From positions 12,820,122 through 12,884,121 of the forward strand of contig NW_022097993.1 in the NCBI RefSeq assembly GCF_002288925.2: a DNA stretch of 64,000 nt, written 5' to 3'. This document shows positions 23,217 through 35,432 of this stretch, piece after piece; within the stretch, counting starts at the first letter, position 1, and every line of letters starts with the position of its first letter. The notes below the pieces were generated by a model that worked only from the letters and a program-made list of their open reading frames with translations, was not told the origin of the DNA and made no database searches. Origin of the DNA: Delphinapterus leucas (taxonomy: Eukaryota; Chordata; Mammalia; Artiodactyla; Monodontidae). The translations under genes were made by a program, and so were the position numbers.

Positions 23217-24686
23217 GATCATTCTAGAAGTTTAGAGTAGGAATGACTTGTACAAGATCACATGATTCATTTTCTATGGCTAAAAGCTACTAAAAGCTTA
23301 AGTATAACTTTACATTTAATTGAATATAAGAATTTAGATATTTACCTGATTCAGCTTCGAAAATATTTCTAAATGCCAGACATTTATAAAGATAAATAAG
23401 AAACTGACCCTCTTTCCCAAAATTTCACTGTTTACTCATAGAAGCAGACAAGTAAACAAATGGAATAGGATATAGTCTTATTTCCAAACACCAGCTGCCT
23501 TATTTTTCAAGCATCCTTTTGCTACTAGATAGTAAACTTCTCTAAGGTAAAGTCGGTTTCTTATTCATCTTTGTATTCCCAGAGCTGAGGAAGACTGAGG
23601 AGACTGCTTTTACTAGTTTATAGCTTGGCACAGTAGATTTTTGGCTTCTAGAAGTGGGAGCCATACTATAAGAATATAGAGGAAAAAGTGTGTATTTATA
23701 AATGGAGAATCAATAAAGCAAGGAGCAAAGCCATTATCTGACTATGTTCCCCTCAGCACAGCACTGATATTAACTGCTCTGAAAAGTGCTACTGTAATAG
23801 CAACATTAGTGGCAAGAACTACAATTGAGCAATAATTGAAACTTTGGCCCTGATTCTGTAAATATGGCAGTTAGTGCTGGAAAGAGATTCTCAGGTATTC
23901 TTCTATGATCCATCCTGGCCCAGGGCCCTTCACTGCCTGCCCTGGAGCACAAGAGCCCCACAAAACTTCAGGCTCTGGATCTCCAGGAACCAGAGACATC
24001 CCTCTGGGCTCTGCTCCCTGACGGTCATTCAGATTCTCCTGCTCCGGCCTTTGATCTGCAGTGTCCATCACGCTCTCTAGCACTAGATGGGGCACTCTGA
24101 ATTTGGGGTTACTTGGTTGAGTAATCAGATGGCATGCATTTCCTTAAAATAATCAAGCTTACTAAGATAAACAGAGACTTAACAAAACACACGAGAAGCT
24201 TGTTGATACCTCGATACTGATTTTTATGGCGAACTGAGCATTTAGAAAGGATTTTAATCCCAGGATTACACCTTCCAAAAGGACTTCATATTTTCCTGAT
24301 GACTTATCCGAGAAAGCCCCAGGTACTGACCTCTAGATGAAGCAGCAACAACACCCACAAGGCTAACAAGGGGAGCTTTCAGGACAGCTCTGCCATCCAA
24401 GGGGGCGACCAGAGCAGGGCAACCGGGCAGAGGGACAAAATTCCTGTGGGTGGACCAATACCGCCTGTTAATGCTGTTTGGAAAAACTTGATTACAAAAC
24501 AAAACTCTTCTAAATTTACTTACTCTTTGAGTGTTTGGATTATTCTACCCCTACATCCTCAAAACTTCTTGCCTACGCCAGAGTGGCTTAGCTGAGTTTG
24601 TTACTCACTAGAGGAAAGCGAAAAGGTTCGTGTATGTCTCTTAATGGAAAAAAAAAAATAGTACAGTGTAGAATTCTGGCTTGAGT
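23217..24686. other. Unassigned DNA
   Basis: No gene is supported. Short open frames on both strands at 23870-24095 and 24266-24502 lack any recognisable domain. Confidence 0.4.
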
Positions 24687-24696
24687 AAGAACTTCT

Positions 24697-25608
24697 TTTT
24701 TTTTAAATCTTTTATTTGAAGTATAGTTGATTTACAATATCCTGTAGTATAGTTTCATGTATACAGCACAGTAATTCATATATATATAAAGATAGATAGA
24801 TAGATGAATATATAGATATATACCTTTTCATATACTTTTTCCTTGTAGGTTATTACAGAATATTGAGTAGAGCTCCCTGTGCTCTACAGTAAGTCCTTGT
24901 TGGTTATCTATTTTATATATAGTAGTACGTACATGTTAATCCTATACTCCTTCTCTATCACTCTCCCACCCCCTCTCTCCCCTACCCCCCTTTCCCCTTC
25001 GGTAACAGTAAGTTTGTTCTCTATCTCTGTGAGTCTGTGTCTGTTTCTGTTTCGTAAATAAGTTCATTTGCATCATTTTCTTAGATTCCACATAAAAGAG
25101 GGATCATATGATATTTGTCTTTCTCTGTCTTTCTTTGTCTTTCACTTAGTATGATAATCTCTAGGTCCATCTATGTTAAAAAATTAAAAATAGGGGCTTC
25201 CCTGGTGGCGCAGTGGTTGAGAGTCCGCCTGCCGATGCAGGGTACGCGGGTTCGTGCCCGGGTCCGGCAAGATCCCACATGCCGCGGAGCGGCTGGGCCC
25301 GTGAGCCATGGCCTCTGAGCCTGCGCGTCCGGAGCCTGTGCTCCGCAACGGGAGAGGCCACAACAGTGAGAGGCCCGTGTACCAAAAAAAAAAAAAAAAA
25401 AAAGAGAGCTACCATATGATCTTGCAATCCCACTCCTGGACATATATCCGGAGAAAACCATAATTTGAAAAGATACATGCACCCCAATGTTCACAGTGGC
25501 ACTATTCACAATAGCCAAGACATGAAAGCAACCTAAATGTCCATCGACAGAGGAATGGATAAAGAAGATGTGGCATGTATATACAATGGAATATTACTCA
25601 GCCATAAG
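24697..25608 (-). mobile_element. L1 insertion with 5' inversion
   Basis: A perfect 10-bp duplication (AAGAACTTCT) at 24687-24696 and 25609-25618 encloses two L1 pieces in opposite orientations. Positions 24697-25173 are the 3' end on the - strand (CTCTGTGAGTCTGTGTCTGT; ATGATAATCTCTAGGTCCAT). Positions 25175-25608 are the adjoining upstream L1 segment on the + strand (AGCTACCATATGATC; AATATTACTCAGCCATAAGA). This is the classic product of twin priming. A SINE sits inside the inverted part. Confidence 0.92.
25193..25403 (+). mobile_element. CHR-2 SINE, cetacean short form, inside inverted L1
   Basis: It starts GGGGCTTCCCTGGTGGCGCA and ends in about 20 A. It lies between AAAAATAG and AGAGCTACC, which are contiguous in L1, so it post-dates the L1. 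The duplication is short and merges with the A-tail. Confidence 0.94.
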
Positions 25609-25689
25609 AAGAACTTCTGATAGTTCTTTCGTCTCACTGGGAGCTGCACTCCATGTCGCATTTTCAGCCAGAGCTGCACAGCACTGTTT

Positions 25690-25905
25690 ATTGGGTAGGT
25701 TCAGGGATCCAGGGATCAAGCTGTCTTGGTGAACACAGCTCTGCTGCCTCTTGCTGGTTGGCTCACCTTGTGCCTCAGTTACCTCACCTGTGAAACAGGC
25801 TAACAACAGTTCTTCTATCATAGGGATGCTTTCAAGAAAAAATGACATGAATTACATATATAATTTAGAAGAATGCCTGGCACTCATTGCTATGAAAGCA
25901 TTTAC
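25690..25905 (+). mobile_element. MIR SINE relic
   Basis: The segment TGTGCCTCAGTTACCTCACCTGTGAAACAG with the later AATGCCTGGCACTCATTGCT matches the second half of MIR on the + strand. It is diverged, with no tail. Confidence 0.7.
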
Positions 25906-27106
25906 ATGTATACCTTTGTGTGTTTTTGCAAAATAAAATATTTTGTAAAGAAAATTAGACTCTTTATCTGGTCTGGAAATTCAGTGGCTGTGGAAAAAAA
26001 GATTTCTTCATGGTTTCAGCAAGTTTTTTTGTTTTGTTTGTTTGTTTTCTGGTTCCATATCCCTAGACTGGGAGATAAGGGTTTTGTGGTATTCATAGAC
26101 TGCCAAGCACTCAATTTGCTTACATAAATCTAGATACAGAAAGCAGTACTGCAACATTGTCAAATATCATCTGGGTTTGGAGGGGAAAGTATGGCTTGGG
26201 GAGCTACCAAAAAGCAGCAGCAAATATGTCATCAAGCTGCAAAGGAAATCAAAATGTACCTTAAAATGTCCCTTGGGTGTGCTCTGTCAATATTTTATTT
26301 TTCAAAGAACACAGCCTATCTCCTAGAAATTTCATTAATGTGTTAAACCATCAAAATGTCAATTTGAGTGAAACTTACAAGCAAAAGGCCATTCTCACAG
26401 AAGAGTCGGAAAAATCAAATCAAGTAAAATTCAATAAAAATGCCCAGATCAAATCAAACAAAAGAAATTTATATTAAGCTTCTGACAAATAAATTCCTGA
26501 TTATTTCATTCTCAGAAACTATTAAAAGTTCAACAGTCCTCTTGGTGAAGGACTTCAGCTGGCCTCTGAGAATTGTTTTTTGTCATCTGATTGAAATGAC
26601 AATCATTTTATCACCGAGAAGGACGTGCTGTCAACAAGTTGGATGCAGTACGCTTAAGGGAATTCACACAAACAATTCCTAGCACCAATTTTCTAGTTTT
26701 TCATGTGACATTTGGATTTCCAAGCAATGGCTGTAGAACGTAAAGTCCCAATGTAAGACAAATCTCATGAACCTTTAAAAGTAAACTGAAAAAGTCCCAA
26801 TGAAAGAAAATATAGAATGGTACTGACTCCTTACAATGACAACCATGCCTTAGTCTAAAAAGTGACTTCTGGAAAAAAGGGGGTTAAATTACAATGTACC
26901 ACCACAGATTTCTGTGCATACCTCTTTTGGTTTTTCTCAAATTTTATGGAATAGTACTGAAAGCAATTTGGAAAGCCTGTTTGAAAACAATCAACCAAGA
27001 AAGAGCATCCTACTAATTATGTCTTGGTGTAATTTTTCTGATAACCTTTAATGTTCTGATAATATTTAATGATTACATTAAATGATATATATAGTTTTTA
27101 ACCTAA
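25906..27106. other. Unassigned DNA
   Basis: No gene or clear repeat is visible. The sequence is AT-rich and looks unique. Confidence 0.4.
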
Positions 27107-27114
27107 AGGATTTT

Positions 27115-27222
27115 AAAAAATTTTTATTTTATATTGGAGTATAGTTGATTTATAATGTGTTACTTTCAGTTGTACAGCAAATTGATTCAGTTATACATGT
27201 ATACATGTATCTATTCTTTTTC
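27115..27222 (-). mobile_element. Very short L1 3'-end insertion
   Basis: Only about 108 bp of artiodactyl L1 3' end is present (TATAGTTGATTTATAATGTG; TTGATTCAGTTATACATGTA). An 8-bp duplication (AGGATTTT) lies at 27107-27114 and 27223-27230. It is a severely 5'-truncated copy. Confidence 0.85.
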
Positions 27223-27679
27223 AGGATTTTTAATTTCTAGTTTTAAATAAGTTTTCCAGGAGTTTGCAACTATGTCATTATGGGCAACAAATAATAAGCC
27301 TGGACTTATTATTTATAGTTCTGGGTTTATATTTGTTTTTCTGTTGTATAGGTATAGTTTAAGTGCATTTGCTTTGACAGTTTCAACATAGTAAATTAAT
27401 ACTTAGAACACTTGGCTACACGGAGCTACTGACTCTGAATCCTTCTATTGTAGAATCATGGAATACCCAAGCTGAAAGGGAACTGGACATCAGGATTCAC
27501 AAGCCGAATGCCTTCAGAGGCCATGACCTGAATACCTGGCAAGAAGACCTAAGGTATCCTAGGGAAAGCATTTCTGGTTGAAGACATTAAAATTCCAACA
27601 GTTGTGTGAGCTCGACCAAACAAGCCTTCAATGGACTTCAAAAGACCTCCAGTTTCGAACCCTGACCTAGTCCAATAAG

Positions 27680-27795
27680 GAAACTGAGGGCCATAGAATG
27701 TGAAGTGTCCAAAGCACAAAGTAGCACACTTGGGGTCAGAATCTAATTTCCCTGATTTCCACCCCAATGCTCTGTCTACTTCATCCTTTTCTCTC
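27680..27795 (-). mobile_element. MIR SINE relic
   Basis: AAGGAAACTGAGGGCCATAG, then AAAGCACAAAGTAGCACACT and CCAATGCTCTGTCTACTTCA, reads as MIR on the - strand. Low identity. Confidence 0.6.
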
Positions 27796-28159
27796 TCTAA
27801 AAGCAATGTATTCTGCTCCATTTTAACATTTTAACATGTACAAAATACAGCAGGTCTAATGAGAAGACACAGAGGTCTGGAATCATACAAAACAGGAAAT
27901 CAAAGTCAGTACTCAAAAACCCCACAGCTCTAGGAGTTTTCTCATAAATATTTTGCATCTTCTATATTCCAAATCTGGAAATAACCAAACTCCCCAAGTA
28001 AAAGATTTTCTATGCCCTGTCCACATGGTCCATCTAAATGCAGCTCAGCAGTCTCAATTCCTAGGAGTCCAGACTGAGCTTCAAGACAGATGGTAGCAAA
28101 CCATGCAGAACATCTCTGCAATGACACAGCTCATTTGTTTTTCTCTGCATAGAAATGAC

Positions 28160-28340
28160 CTCTATCTTTCTGTTCACAGAGTAATGGATAATATACCAGA
28201 CCACGAATCAAGAGGCCAATCCCAGATTTGGTTTTACAACTGACTGTGTGCACATACTGGGCAAAACACTTAACCTTTTTGATTCTAATTTCCTTTTCTC
28301 TAAATTGAGTAGGTGGAAAAGGTAATCTATAAAGCCCTTT
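28160..28340 (+). mobile_element. MIR SINE relic
   Basis: The order AACTGACTGTGTGCACATAC, GGGCAAAACACTTAACCTTT and TTCTCTAAATTGAGTAGGTG corresponds to the MIR core on the + strand, heavily mutated. Confidence 0.6.
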
Positions 28341-28599
28341 TCTGTATCCCTCTGTTATTTTTGCATGGGTGTACATACCTTTGGGTGAAAAACATTCACT
28401 CAGATGATAACAAAAAAACTCATGGAAGAAAAATTTCCAGCTAATAATGTTTGACAAATAATCCTCACCAGAACTAATCTAATCTAGATAACACCCGTCC
28501 AACAGTTCTTGCTTTTACCCACAAACATGATGGAAAAGTTTATAGTCAATAATAGTAATAGCTTCCTAGCTGCCAAATCCATAGGCCTGTGTCATAGCC

Positions 28600-29560
28600 T
28601 TTACCTTTCTTAGACTTTCTGCAAAATTTGACACTGTTGTTCATCCTCCAACCTTCCTCTATTTCCATCTTGATTACTGTGACAACACTCCTTGAACCTG
28701 TGTTTCCTTAATTTAATTTATTTTCATCATCTTGGCTTCTTTTTGTCAACCCTTTCCTCAAACTTCTGTCAACTATGCCCATTCTCATTCTGCACTGGTT
28801 ACAGACTCATCCCCCCCTTGGCATCAGAACTACCAACTGTAGTTACTAATGATTCTCAAATCCAAATCTCTGACTCCATCCTCTCTCCCAAGGGATCTTC
28901 CCAACTGCTCCCTAAATGTTGCACAGACAACTAAAAACCTTTCATCTCTAAACAGGTCTTTGGTCCGCATCCTCCATGTCACCCAAGCTAAAACTATGGC
29001 ATCATTCTTAAGTTCATCATTCTTAAGTTGTTTTTTATTACTTCTGGAATCTAATTGATCATCAGTTCCTTTCAATTTGTGATGAAAATGTTGTTGAAAA
29101 ACACCCCATTCTGGGCACTGTCTTCTGGCTTCGTTCCTATCTTTGGCATGTGGACGGCTACCACAACCTCCTCAATAACTTCTGTCATTCTAGTTTTCCT
29201 TCTGTCTAATCTATCAGCGGAACTCCTGAATTACCTTTCTAAAACAAAAATCTAATCATGCCATTCCCACTGCCTTAAAAATTTAGGAATCTAAATTCCA
29301 TGAAATAAATCCTAAAATTCTCAGTGCATCCTGTATCATCCTTCAAATTCTAGACTGAGCCACTGCTTTGCCTACTCCTCCTACCCCAATGGGTGGAGGG
29401 GCATCGGTTTCCTCTTTTTGAAATTTGTGATGCATGCTTCTATTACAGTGCCCTTGAACGTCACATCCCTTCTGCCCAGAAATCCCAACCCCTTCCTAAT
29501 CTATGAAGCTTTCTTAAGCTCCTCAAGGCAACTGACAGCACAATTCTCTGACTACCAGTA
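28600..29560 (+). mobile_element. Probable L2 LINE relic
   Basis: Motifs like AAAATCTAATCATGCCATTC, CCTAAAATTCTCAGTGCATC and TGCCCAGAAATCCCAACCCC occur in L2 order, but divergence is high and the ends are uncertain. Short open frames inside are not meaningful. Confidence 0.5.
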
Positions 29561-29841
29561 GCATAGCCAGGAGATCTGACAAATACAAATATATTCATGG
29601 AAACTATAGGTTAGATTACTAAACATTGAGACAGCATTAGAAATACTGGGATGTATGGTGGCCGTATGCATGCCTTTGTTACAGCAGTTTTGACTATATT
29701 TCTGTCAAGAGCACAGACCATGTCTTGCTCTGGTTTATATTCCTAGTGACTAACAAACTGCTTATGCATCTCCTCCATGAATTAAAGTAAATGGTTCTTG
29801 GATAGTTTTTCTCAATGACAAAAGTTAAAAAGTAGAGATGA

Positions 29842-30247
29842 TGGGCTTCCTTTGTGGCGCAGTGGTTAAGAATCCACCTGCCAATGCAGGGGACACAGGT
29901 TCGAGCCCTGGTACGGGAAGATCCCACATGCCGCAGAGCAACTAAGCCCGTGCGCCACAACTACTGAGCCTGTGCTCTAGAGCCCGTGCTCCACAACTAC
30001 TGAGCCTGCACTCTAGAGCCCATGCTCCACAACTACTGAGCCCGCGTGCCAAAACTGCTGAAGCCCGTGCGCCTAGAGCCCTGCTCCGCAACAAGAGAAG
30101 CCACCACAATGAGAGGCTTGTGCACCACAATGAAGAGTAGCCCCCGCTTGCTGCAACAACAACAAAAAAATGAAAGCCCGTGCTCAGCAACGAAGACCCA
30201 AGGCAGCCAAAAATAAATAAATAAATAAATATATTAAAAAAGTAAAA
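29842..30247 (+). mobile_element. CHR-2 SINE, long form with expanded tail modules
   Basis: It starts TGGGCTTCCTTTGTGGCGCA and ends in AAATAAATAAATAAATAA-type tail. A 9-bp duplication (TAGAGATGA) lies at 29833-29841 and 30248-30256. At about 406 bp it is some 90 bp longer than the copy at 22170-22485. A module of about 40 bp (CACAACTACTGAGCC then CTCTAGAGCCC) is repeated at 29956-30070. Confidence 0.93.
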
Positions 30248-30256
30248 TAGAGATGA

Positions 30257-30503
30257 ATGGGAAAGACTCTTTGTAAGAACTCGTAAAGAAATGCGAGTTT
30301 TTACAGACAATTCACTTTTTTAAAATCTGTGCTTGTTTGTTGTATGCTCTAGCTTGGATCTGCCAAGATCATAAATCTAGAAAACAAAGGGACACACAAA
30401 GTCAGTAATCAGTTCTCTTCTTTTGGCATCTAAGAGCTCAAATTAAAATTTTATGGTTATTTATGTATTTAGCTTGCTTACCTCTAATACAAAATTTTGT
30501 GAG

Positions 30504-30546
<43 letters not shown>

Positions 30547-31020
30547 AAAGATGTTGGTATCCAGGAAGTAGAAAAGCTTGTTTTCACCACGAGCCAGAAT
30601 TATTAAATTAAATACTTCTTCCCAGGACAATAAACCATTGAGATTTAGAGACCTGACCTACAGTTGACCGATATTTTGGCCATGCCCAGAAGTCAATAAA
30701 AGTCCATTGAATCTCTAATTTAATATCATATTCCCCATTTTGCAGTTAAAATCTGTTTCTAGTCAGGAATTTGGAATCTGTGCAATACAAGCTAAAGAGA
30801 ATCAATGTCTGAAATCTGAACTTCTGAATGTGATACCATGACATCTATATGATTCTTGAAACTGTCAAGACTTCAACATTTCTTGGACCAGTACATAATA
30901 AGCAAATTATAAAATAAACGGCCAGATAAAAACAACATTTCCACGGAGGCTATTTCCTTAATACTTTACATATACTACCAGGTCATGGAGAAATTTATCT
31001 CCATTTGTTTTAACATCAGG
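30257..31020. other. Unassigned DNA with a (TG)n microsatellite
   Basis: The only clear feature is the TG repeat at 30508-30544, listed separately. Confidence 0.4.
30508..30544 (+). repeat. (TG)n microsatellite
   Basis: About 18 uninterrupted TG units, likely length-polymorphic. Confidence 0.97.
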
Positions 31021-31021
31021 T

Positions 31022-31243
31022 CAAAGTTTCTCAAACCTGGCACTGCTGGGCTGGATATGTCTTTGCTTTGGAGGACTGTCCTGTGCATTGTACAGTAGTT
31101 AGCACATCCCTCAGTGGCACTAGATGACACTAGACGTCAGTACGGCCCCCAGGTGTGACGCCCAAACATGTCTCCAAATGTTGCCAAATGTCCCCTAGGC
31201 AGCAAAATACTCTCCAGTTGAGAATCATTGCTTTAGATGGCGA
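31022..31243 (-). mobile_element. hAT-Charlie relic, MER5A-like
   Basis: The motifs CTGTCCTGTGCATTGTACAG, CATGTCTCCAAATGTTGCCA and AATGTCCCCTAGGCAGCAAA, closing with AGTTGAGAATCATTGCT, match MER5A on the - strand. It is an ancient non-autonomous element. Confidence 0.8.
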
Positions 31244-31245
31244 GC

Positions 31246-34019
31246 AAAACGGCTAATACTTTTTTATATAGTCACCAAATAGCACCTCATCCAGCACATA
31301 ATAGGTATTCAATAAATATTTCCCGGAATAAATTAGTAAGTGCTAATTATATTTAAGACTGTATGCCATACTCTAACCCAGCAATCCTACAATTACAATA
31401 TGTATTAGCCCCAAGGTATATCCAGTCCATAAGTACTGATGAAAGATCAGCAACTCCCACCACTCCTGGGAAAACGTACAAAACCAACAGCATGTGACTT
31501 CCTTATGTGTAAGTAAGTTGCACAATATTCTATGTGAGGGTGAACACAATTGACCATCATTCCTCTTCAGAGATTACAGACTTAGTGCAAGTGGGAAATA
31601 ACACTGCCTTCTGAGAGTTAAACTGTCAAGCCATCACTTAGCAGATAAGACAGAAGTCATAAAAAGTCATCTTAAAGGGGTCAAATGTCTCCAAGATTGG
31701 CAGACCTTGGCTGTAACTTCACTGAATGTATTAACATCTGAAGATGGAAGATGCCAGTTAAGAGAGAGCTGCTCAAGCTGGGAAAAAAGTCATGAAGGCA
31801 AACATGGGGTCTGGGCAATCCAGGGACTGACGCCATGTAGCGTGTTATCTTTTGCAAATCACATCTTTTTACAAGCAAACTACACGGGAAGCCAAATCAT
31901 CAGAAGTTTGCTAGTTGGGCATAAAATCAGAACAAAAGAAGTTGGTTATATAACAGAACATTTAATATCTACAAACACTGTTATTTGCATATCAAAAATT
32001 CACCAAATGAACGTCACCATACAAAGCCCTCAGGACACCCCAGGGTTGCCCTCCGAGAGCACTGTGCCCTCGGGGGCCTTTTACGGCCTGTAATTTCCTC
32101 CTCGGAACTTCTAAGATATTTTTTCCTTGCCTTTTTCATTTGTTTGCTTGTTTTCTTGGTCTCATTTCTAAATGAACATTACCAAATGCAGTAATTAAAT
32201 GGAGATAACATGGGGTCACTCCCTAAAGTTATCTTCTAGGAAAGAAAGGGTTGACTTATATTTGACACTTCACATCATGTCTCATATTATGGAACAATTT
32301 CTAATCACTTTGTTTTTCAAAATAAAGTGCTATTGGTGGGAATGCACATCAGCCTGAAATGACCTCAAGCAATGATGGTTTGAGATACCGAAGGAACCTG
32401 ATAAAAGCAACTAAAACAAGAGGGGAAAAAATTTAACGCAAGTCATTATTCAAGGCAGTATAACATCGTCTTTTAATAGCAAAAACATTCTGTGGCACCT
32501 ATGAACATACACCTCAGGATCAATTTTTTAAATCCTCACATTACGTAAATAACTATGTATGGCTTGCAATAAAATTATACACAGATTTAAAAAGTGCTGC
32601 ATTTCAAATAATTTGGTAGGAAGCAATGATATTGTCAATCTTCACTACATAACTCAAAAAATAATCCTGGTGATGATGTAGACACAGCTCTGTACAAAAT
32701 GCATATGAAAAGAAGGAAGAAAATTATTTCATAAAATGTGAGTGAAAAATGTTTAATAAAATTTTATTGCATAGTTACATTAATAAATTAAATATGATCA
32801 GCTAAAGAGATGCTTAATCTACATGTAAAAGTTCATTTAAGTTTGTCCTCCTCTCTGAAAGATCCTCACAATGGAAAAGGAGAATTTACCTAATATTACG
32901 GGTTGCCACCTCTTTGGGCTCATAGATCAATTTAAAGTATGGCCTTCTCTTCTTCTGCTTTGCTTGGATGATTTAGAGGAGACCAGAGCAATTTATTTTA
33001 CATATATACATAAATATATTTAAATATACATATCAACTGATCGTGATAGATACCTACAGATAAATATATATACATAAATAAAATATCTATATATGGATGT
33101 ATCTACATCTATAGATACCTACTGAGGCTGAGGTGATAATTTAGGTGGATGCCTTTTCTGAAGAATGGAAAATTCTCAGAAAGCTTGAACACCGTAGCAT
33201 CAATATAATGACTATTTAAAGACATGAAAATGACTGCTACAAAGGAAAACAGCATTATTATCTTGCTAATCCGAGCTCTGTCTACACTGATTGACAGGAC
33301 AATTCTAAGAAAGAAAATATTCTGTGAAACAAAATATCCAAAGGATGTTTGACTGCTCTCCTTACTCTGCAAGGTGACATCAGAAACGGCCTCCCTTCCA
33401 CCCTGCTCCTTTTCATCACGTGCTAGATAGGGCTCTAGCCTCTGTCCCTAAAGAGTTGTATGTGCATAAAAAATCAACTCCTTGAATTTGCACTTTTCCA
33501 CACCCATAGGATTCTCATCAACTATGTTCATGCACAAGGAAGTTTAACTCCATTTCAGTAAACACAAGTGCAGTGCCCTGTGCCAGCCTCACCCTCCCTG
33601 CTTTTCCCTTTCCCTATGGTTACTTGGCATCCAACCTCAGCACAAGTACACATACTCACACATAGAATCCATGTGTGAATCTTTAGGTGTTTCTAATTTC
33701 CTTCTTTCATGTTTACCTTGGCATATTTCATCTTTGAGAAGATGCCAGTTCATCAGTGCAAATGCTGAAGGACCCTAGAAAAAAATGGAAACTTAGGAAT
33801 AAGACTTTATATCTCTAAGAGTTTTGGCCTAACTTTTGAAATCCGTTTCTTGTTTTACATCCAAACCTTAGAGTACTAGCCAAAATACAACTAGGGATCA
33901 CAACAGAGGGATCAGAGCTATCTTGTAGACTTAATTCTTCTCTCTCTCTCTCTCTCACTGCAGGCAGTTCATCTTTAGGTAGAACTATTTATAAACCTGT
34001 CTGTTTTTTCTTCTATCTG
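31246..34019. other. Unassigned DNA, AT-rich with a short-tandem patch
   Basis: No gene is supported. A 128-codon open frame at 31707-32093 has no domain, no coding-like composition and no initiation context that I can defend. Positions 32998-33120 are TA/TACATA-rich. A (TC)n run lies at 33936-33956. Confidence 0.4.
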
Positions 34020-34205
34020 CATGGTCCAATATGGTTCGACTAGCTACCATATATTAATTTTATATTAATTTAAATTAAGTTAACATTCAGTTATTCGGTT
34101 ATACTAATCACATATCAAGTACTCAATAACCACATGAGCCTGTGAATTTGAAGCACAGATACAGAACACTATCCATCATCACAGAAAGTTCTATGGCAGC
34201 ACTGA
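34020..34205 (-). mobile_element. hAT-type non-autonomous relic
   Basis: ATGGTCCAATATGGT at the left and AAAGTTCTATGGCAGCACTG at the right enclose a central A/T-rich segment with AATAACCACATGAGCC. The layout resembles the relic at 60025-60230, in opposite orientation. Family name uncertain. Confidence 0.55.
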
Positions 34206-34242
34206 ATGACACCAAGGACAAGGGCTCAAAAACAAACTGAGG

Positions 34243-34431
34243 GGCTTCCCTGGTGGCGCAGTGGTTGAGAGTCCGCCTGCCGATGCAGGGGACATGGGTT
34301 CGTGCCCCTGTCCGGGAAGATCCCACATGCCGCAGAGCGGCTGGGACCGTGAGCCATGGCCGCTGAGCCTGCGTGTCCGGAGCCTGTGCTCCGCAACGGG
34401 AGAGGCCACAACAGTGAGAGGCCCGTGTACC

Positions 34432-34459
<28 letters not shown>
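34243..34459 (+). mobile_element. CHR-2 SINE, cetacean short form
   Basis: It starts GGCTTCCCTGGTGGCGCAGT and ends in a long A-tail. A 9-bp duplication (AAACTGAGG) lies at 34234-34242 and 34460-34468. Confidence 0.95.
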
Positions 34460-34464
<5 letters not shown>

Positions 34465-34644
34465 GAGGCAGGAATGGGAAAAGAGTTTAAGTTTATATTT
34501 CCCTTTTTGACATAATAAACATATTTCCCAACTATTTCTTCATTTTTTCACCATTTTATATAACTTACAGGGTACCAAAACTCTACAACACATTCTATTA
34601 AACACTAATACATAATTAGTATATAATACAGCACATATTCTAGT

Positions 34645-34840
34645 TCTGGGTTGGCAAACTCTAAGGACCCAGGTGGTAAGTATCTGACTTTGAGGACCAT
34701 TGGTCCCTGTTGACACTACCCAACTCTGCTGTCTTAAATGATGTTCCGTCAAATGGGCATGGCTGTGTCGCCGTAAGACATTATTTATGAAACAGGCATG
34801 GGCTAGATTGCCCACAGACCACAATTTGCCAACCCCTTCT
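34645..34840. mobile_element. hAT-type non-autonomous relic
   Basis: GGGTTGGCAAACTCTAAGGA at one end and CAGACCACAATTTGCCAACCC at the other are near-inverted ends. Between them are AATGGGCATGGCTGTGTCGC and AGACATTATTTATGAAACAGG. It matches a common mammalian hAT-Charlie family whose name I cannot fix. Confidence 0.7.
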
Positions 34841-34859
34841 CTAGTTGATGGGTAAGCAC

Positions 34860-35235
34860 TTACCTAATAGGTAAAGAATTGTATATATATGCAAGATACA
34901 CTGTGATAAATGCTACCGCATGTTGAATGTCTTAGGGAAACACAGAGTTGAGAGATAGGTTTTGACTGAGTGAACTGGAGATTTCCCAGGGGAGGGGAGA
35001 TACGAAATGGGTCTTGAAAGATAAACGTGACCTCAGTGAGTAAATATGAAAAGAAGGGAATTTCAGTGACAGGAAACAACCTGAAGAAAGACAAAAGGCT
35101 TAACAGCATAGGACCTGCTCAGTGAGTTGGGGGCAGATCCCTGTAACTGGAGCTGACAGAGGCACCTGGATATATTAGTAGGAGGCCACCATGCTTTCTA
35201 AGAATACGCCAGGATGTTCTTTCCTAACATCAACA
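34860..35235. other. Unassigned, probably ancient-repeat DNA
   Basis: Sequence such as GAAATGGGTCTTGAAAGATA and GGGAATTTCAGTGACAGGAA resembles the unnamed ancient repeat noted at 18030-18420. No gene is supported. Confidence 0.35.
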
Positions 35236-35239
35236 GGAA

Positions 35240-35432
35240 GCAGGATCTCTCTAAGTGGTCCATGGCTCAGCTGCATCATCTCTGGTGTTTGTTAAAGTTT
35301 AGAGTCATGGGTCCCAGCCCCCAGAAATTCCAATTCAGTGGATTTGTGGTACTGCTTAGAAACGTCCATTCTGAGCAAACATTGCTGTGATTCTGAGGCA
35401 CATTTTTAACATGTGAGAACCACTGACATACA
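35240..35432. mobile_element. hAT-type relic, MER20-like
   Basis: GTCCATGGCTCAGCTGCATCATCTC, then CCAGCCCCCAGAAATTCCAA and ACATGTGAGAACCACTGACA, is similar in layout to the element at 19858-20045. Confidence 0.6.

Noticed and set aside
31707..32093. 128-codon open frame on the + strand outside known repeats
   Set aside because: Open runs of this length are expected by chance in 64 kb on six frames. No domain, codon bias or splice structure supports it.
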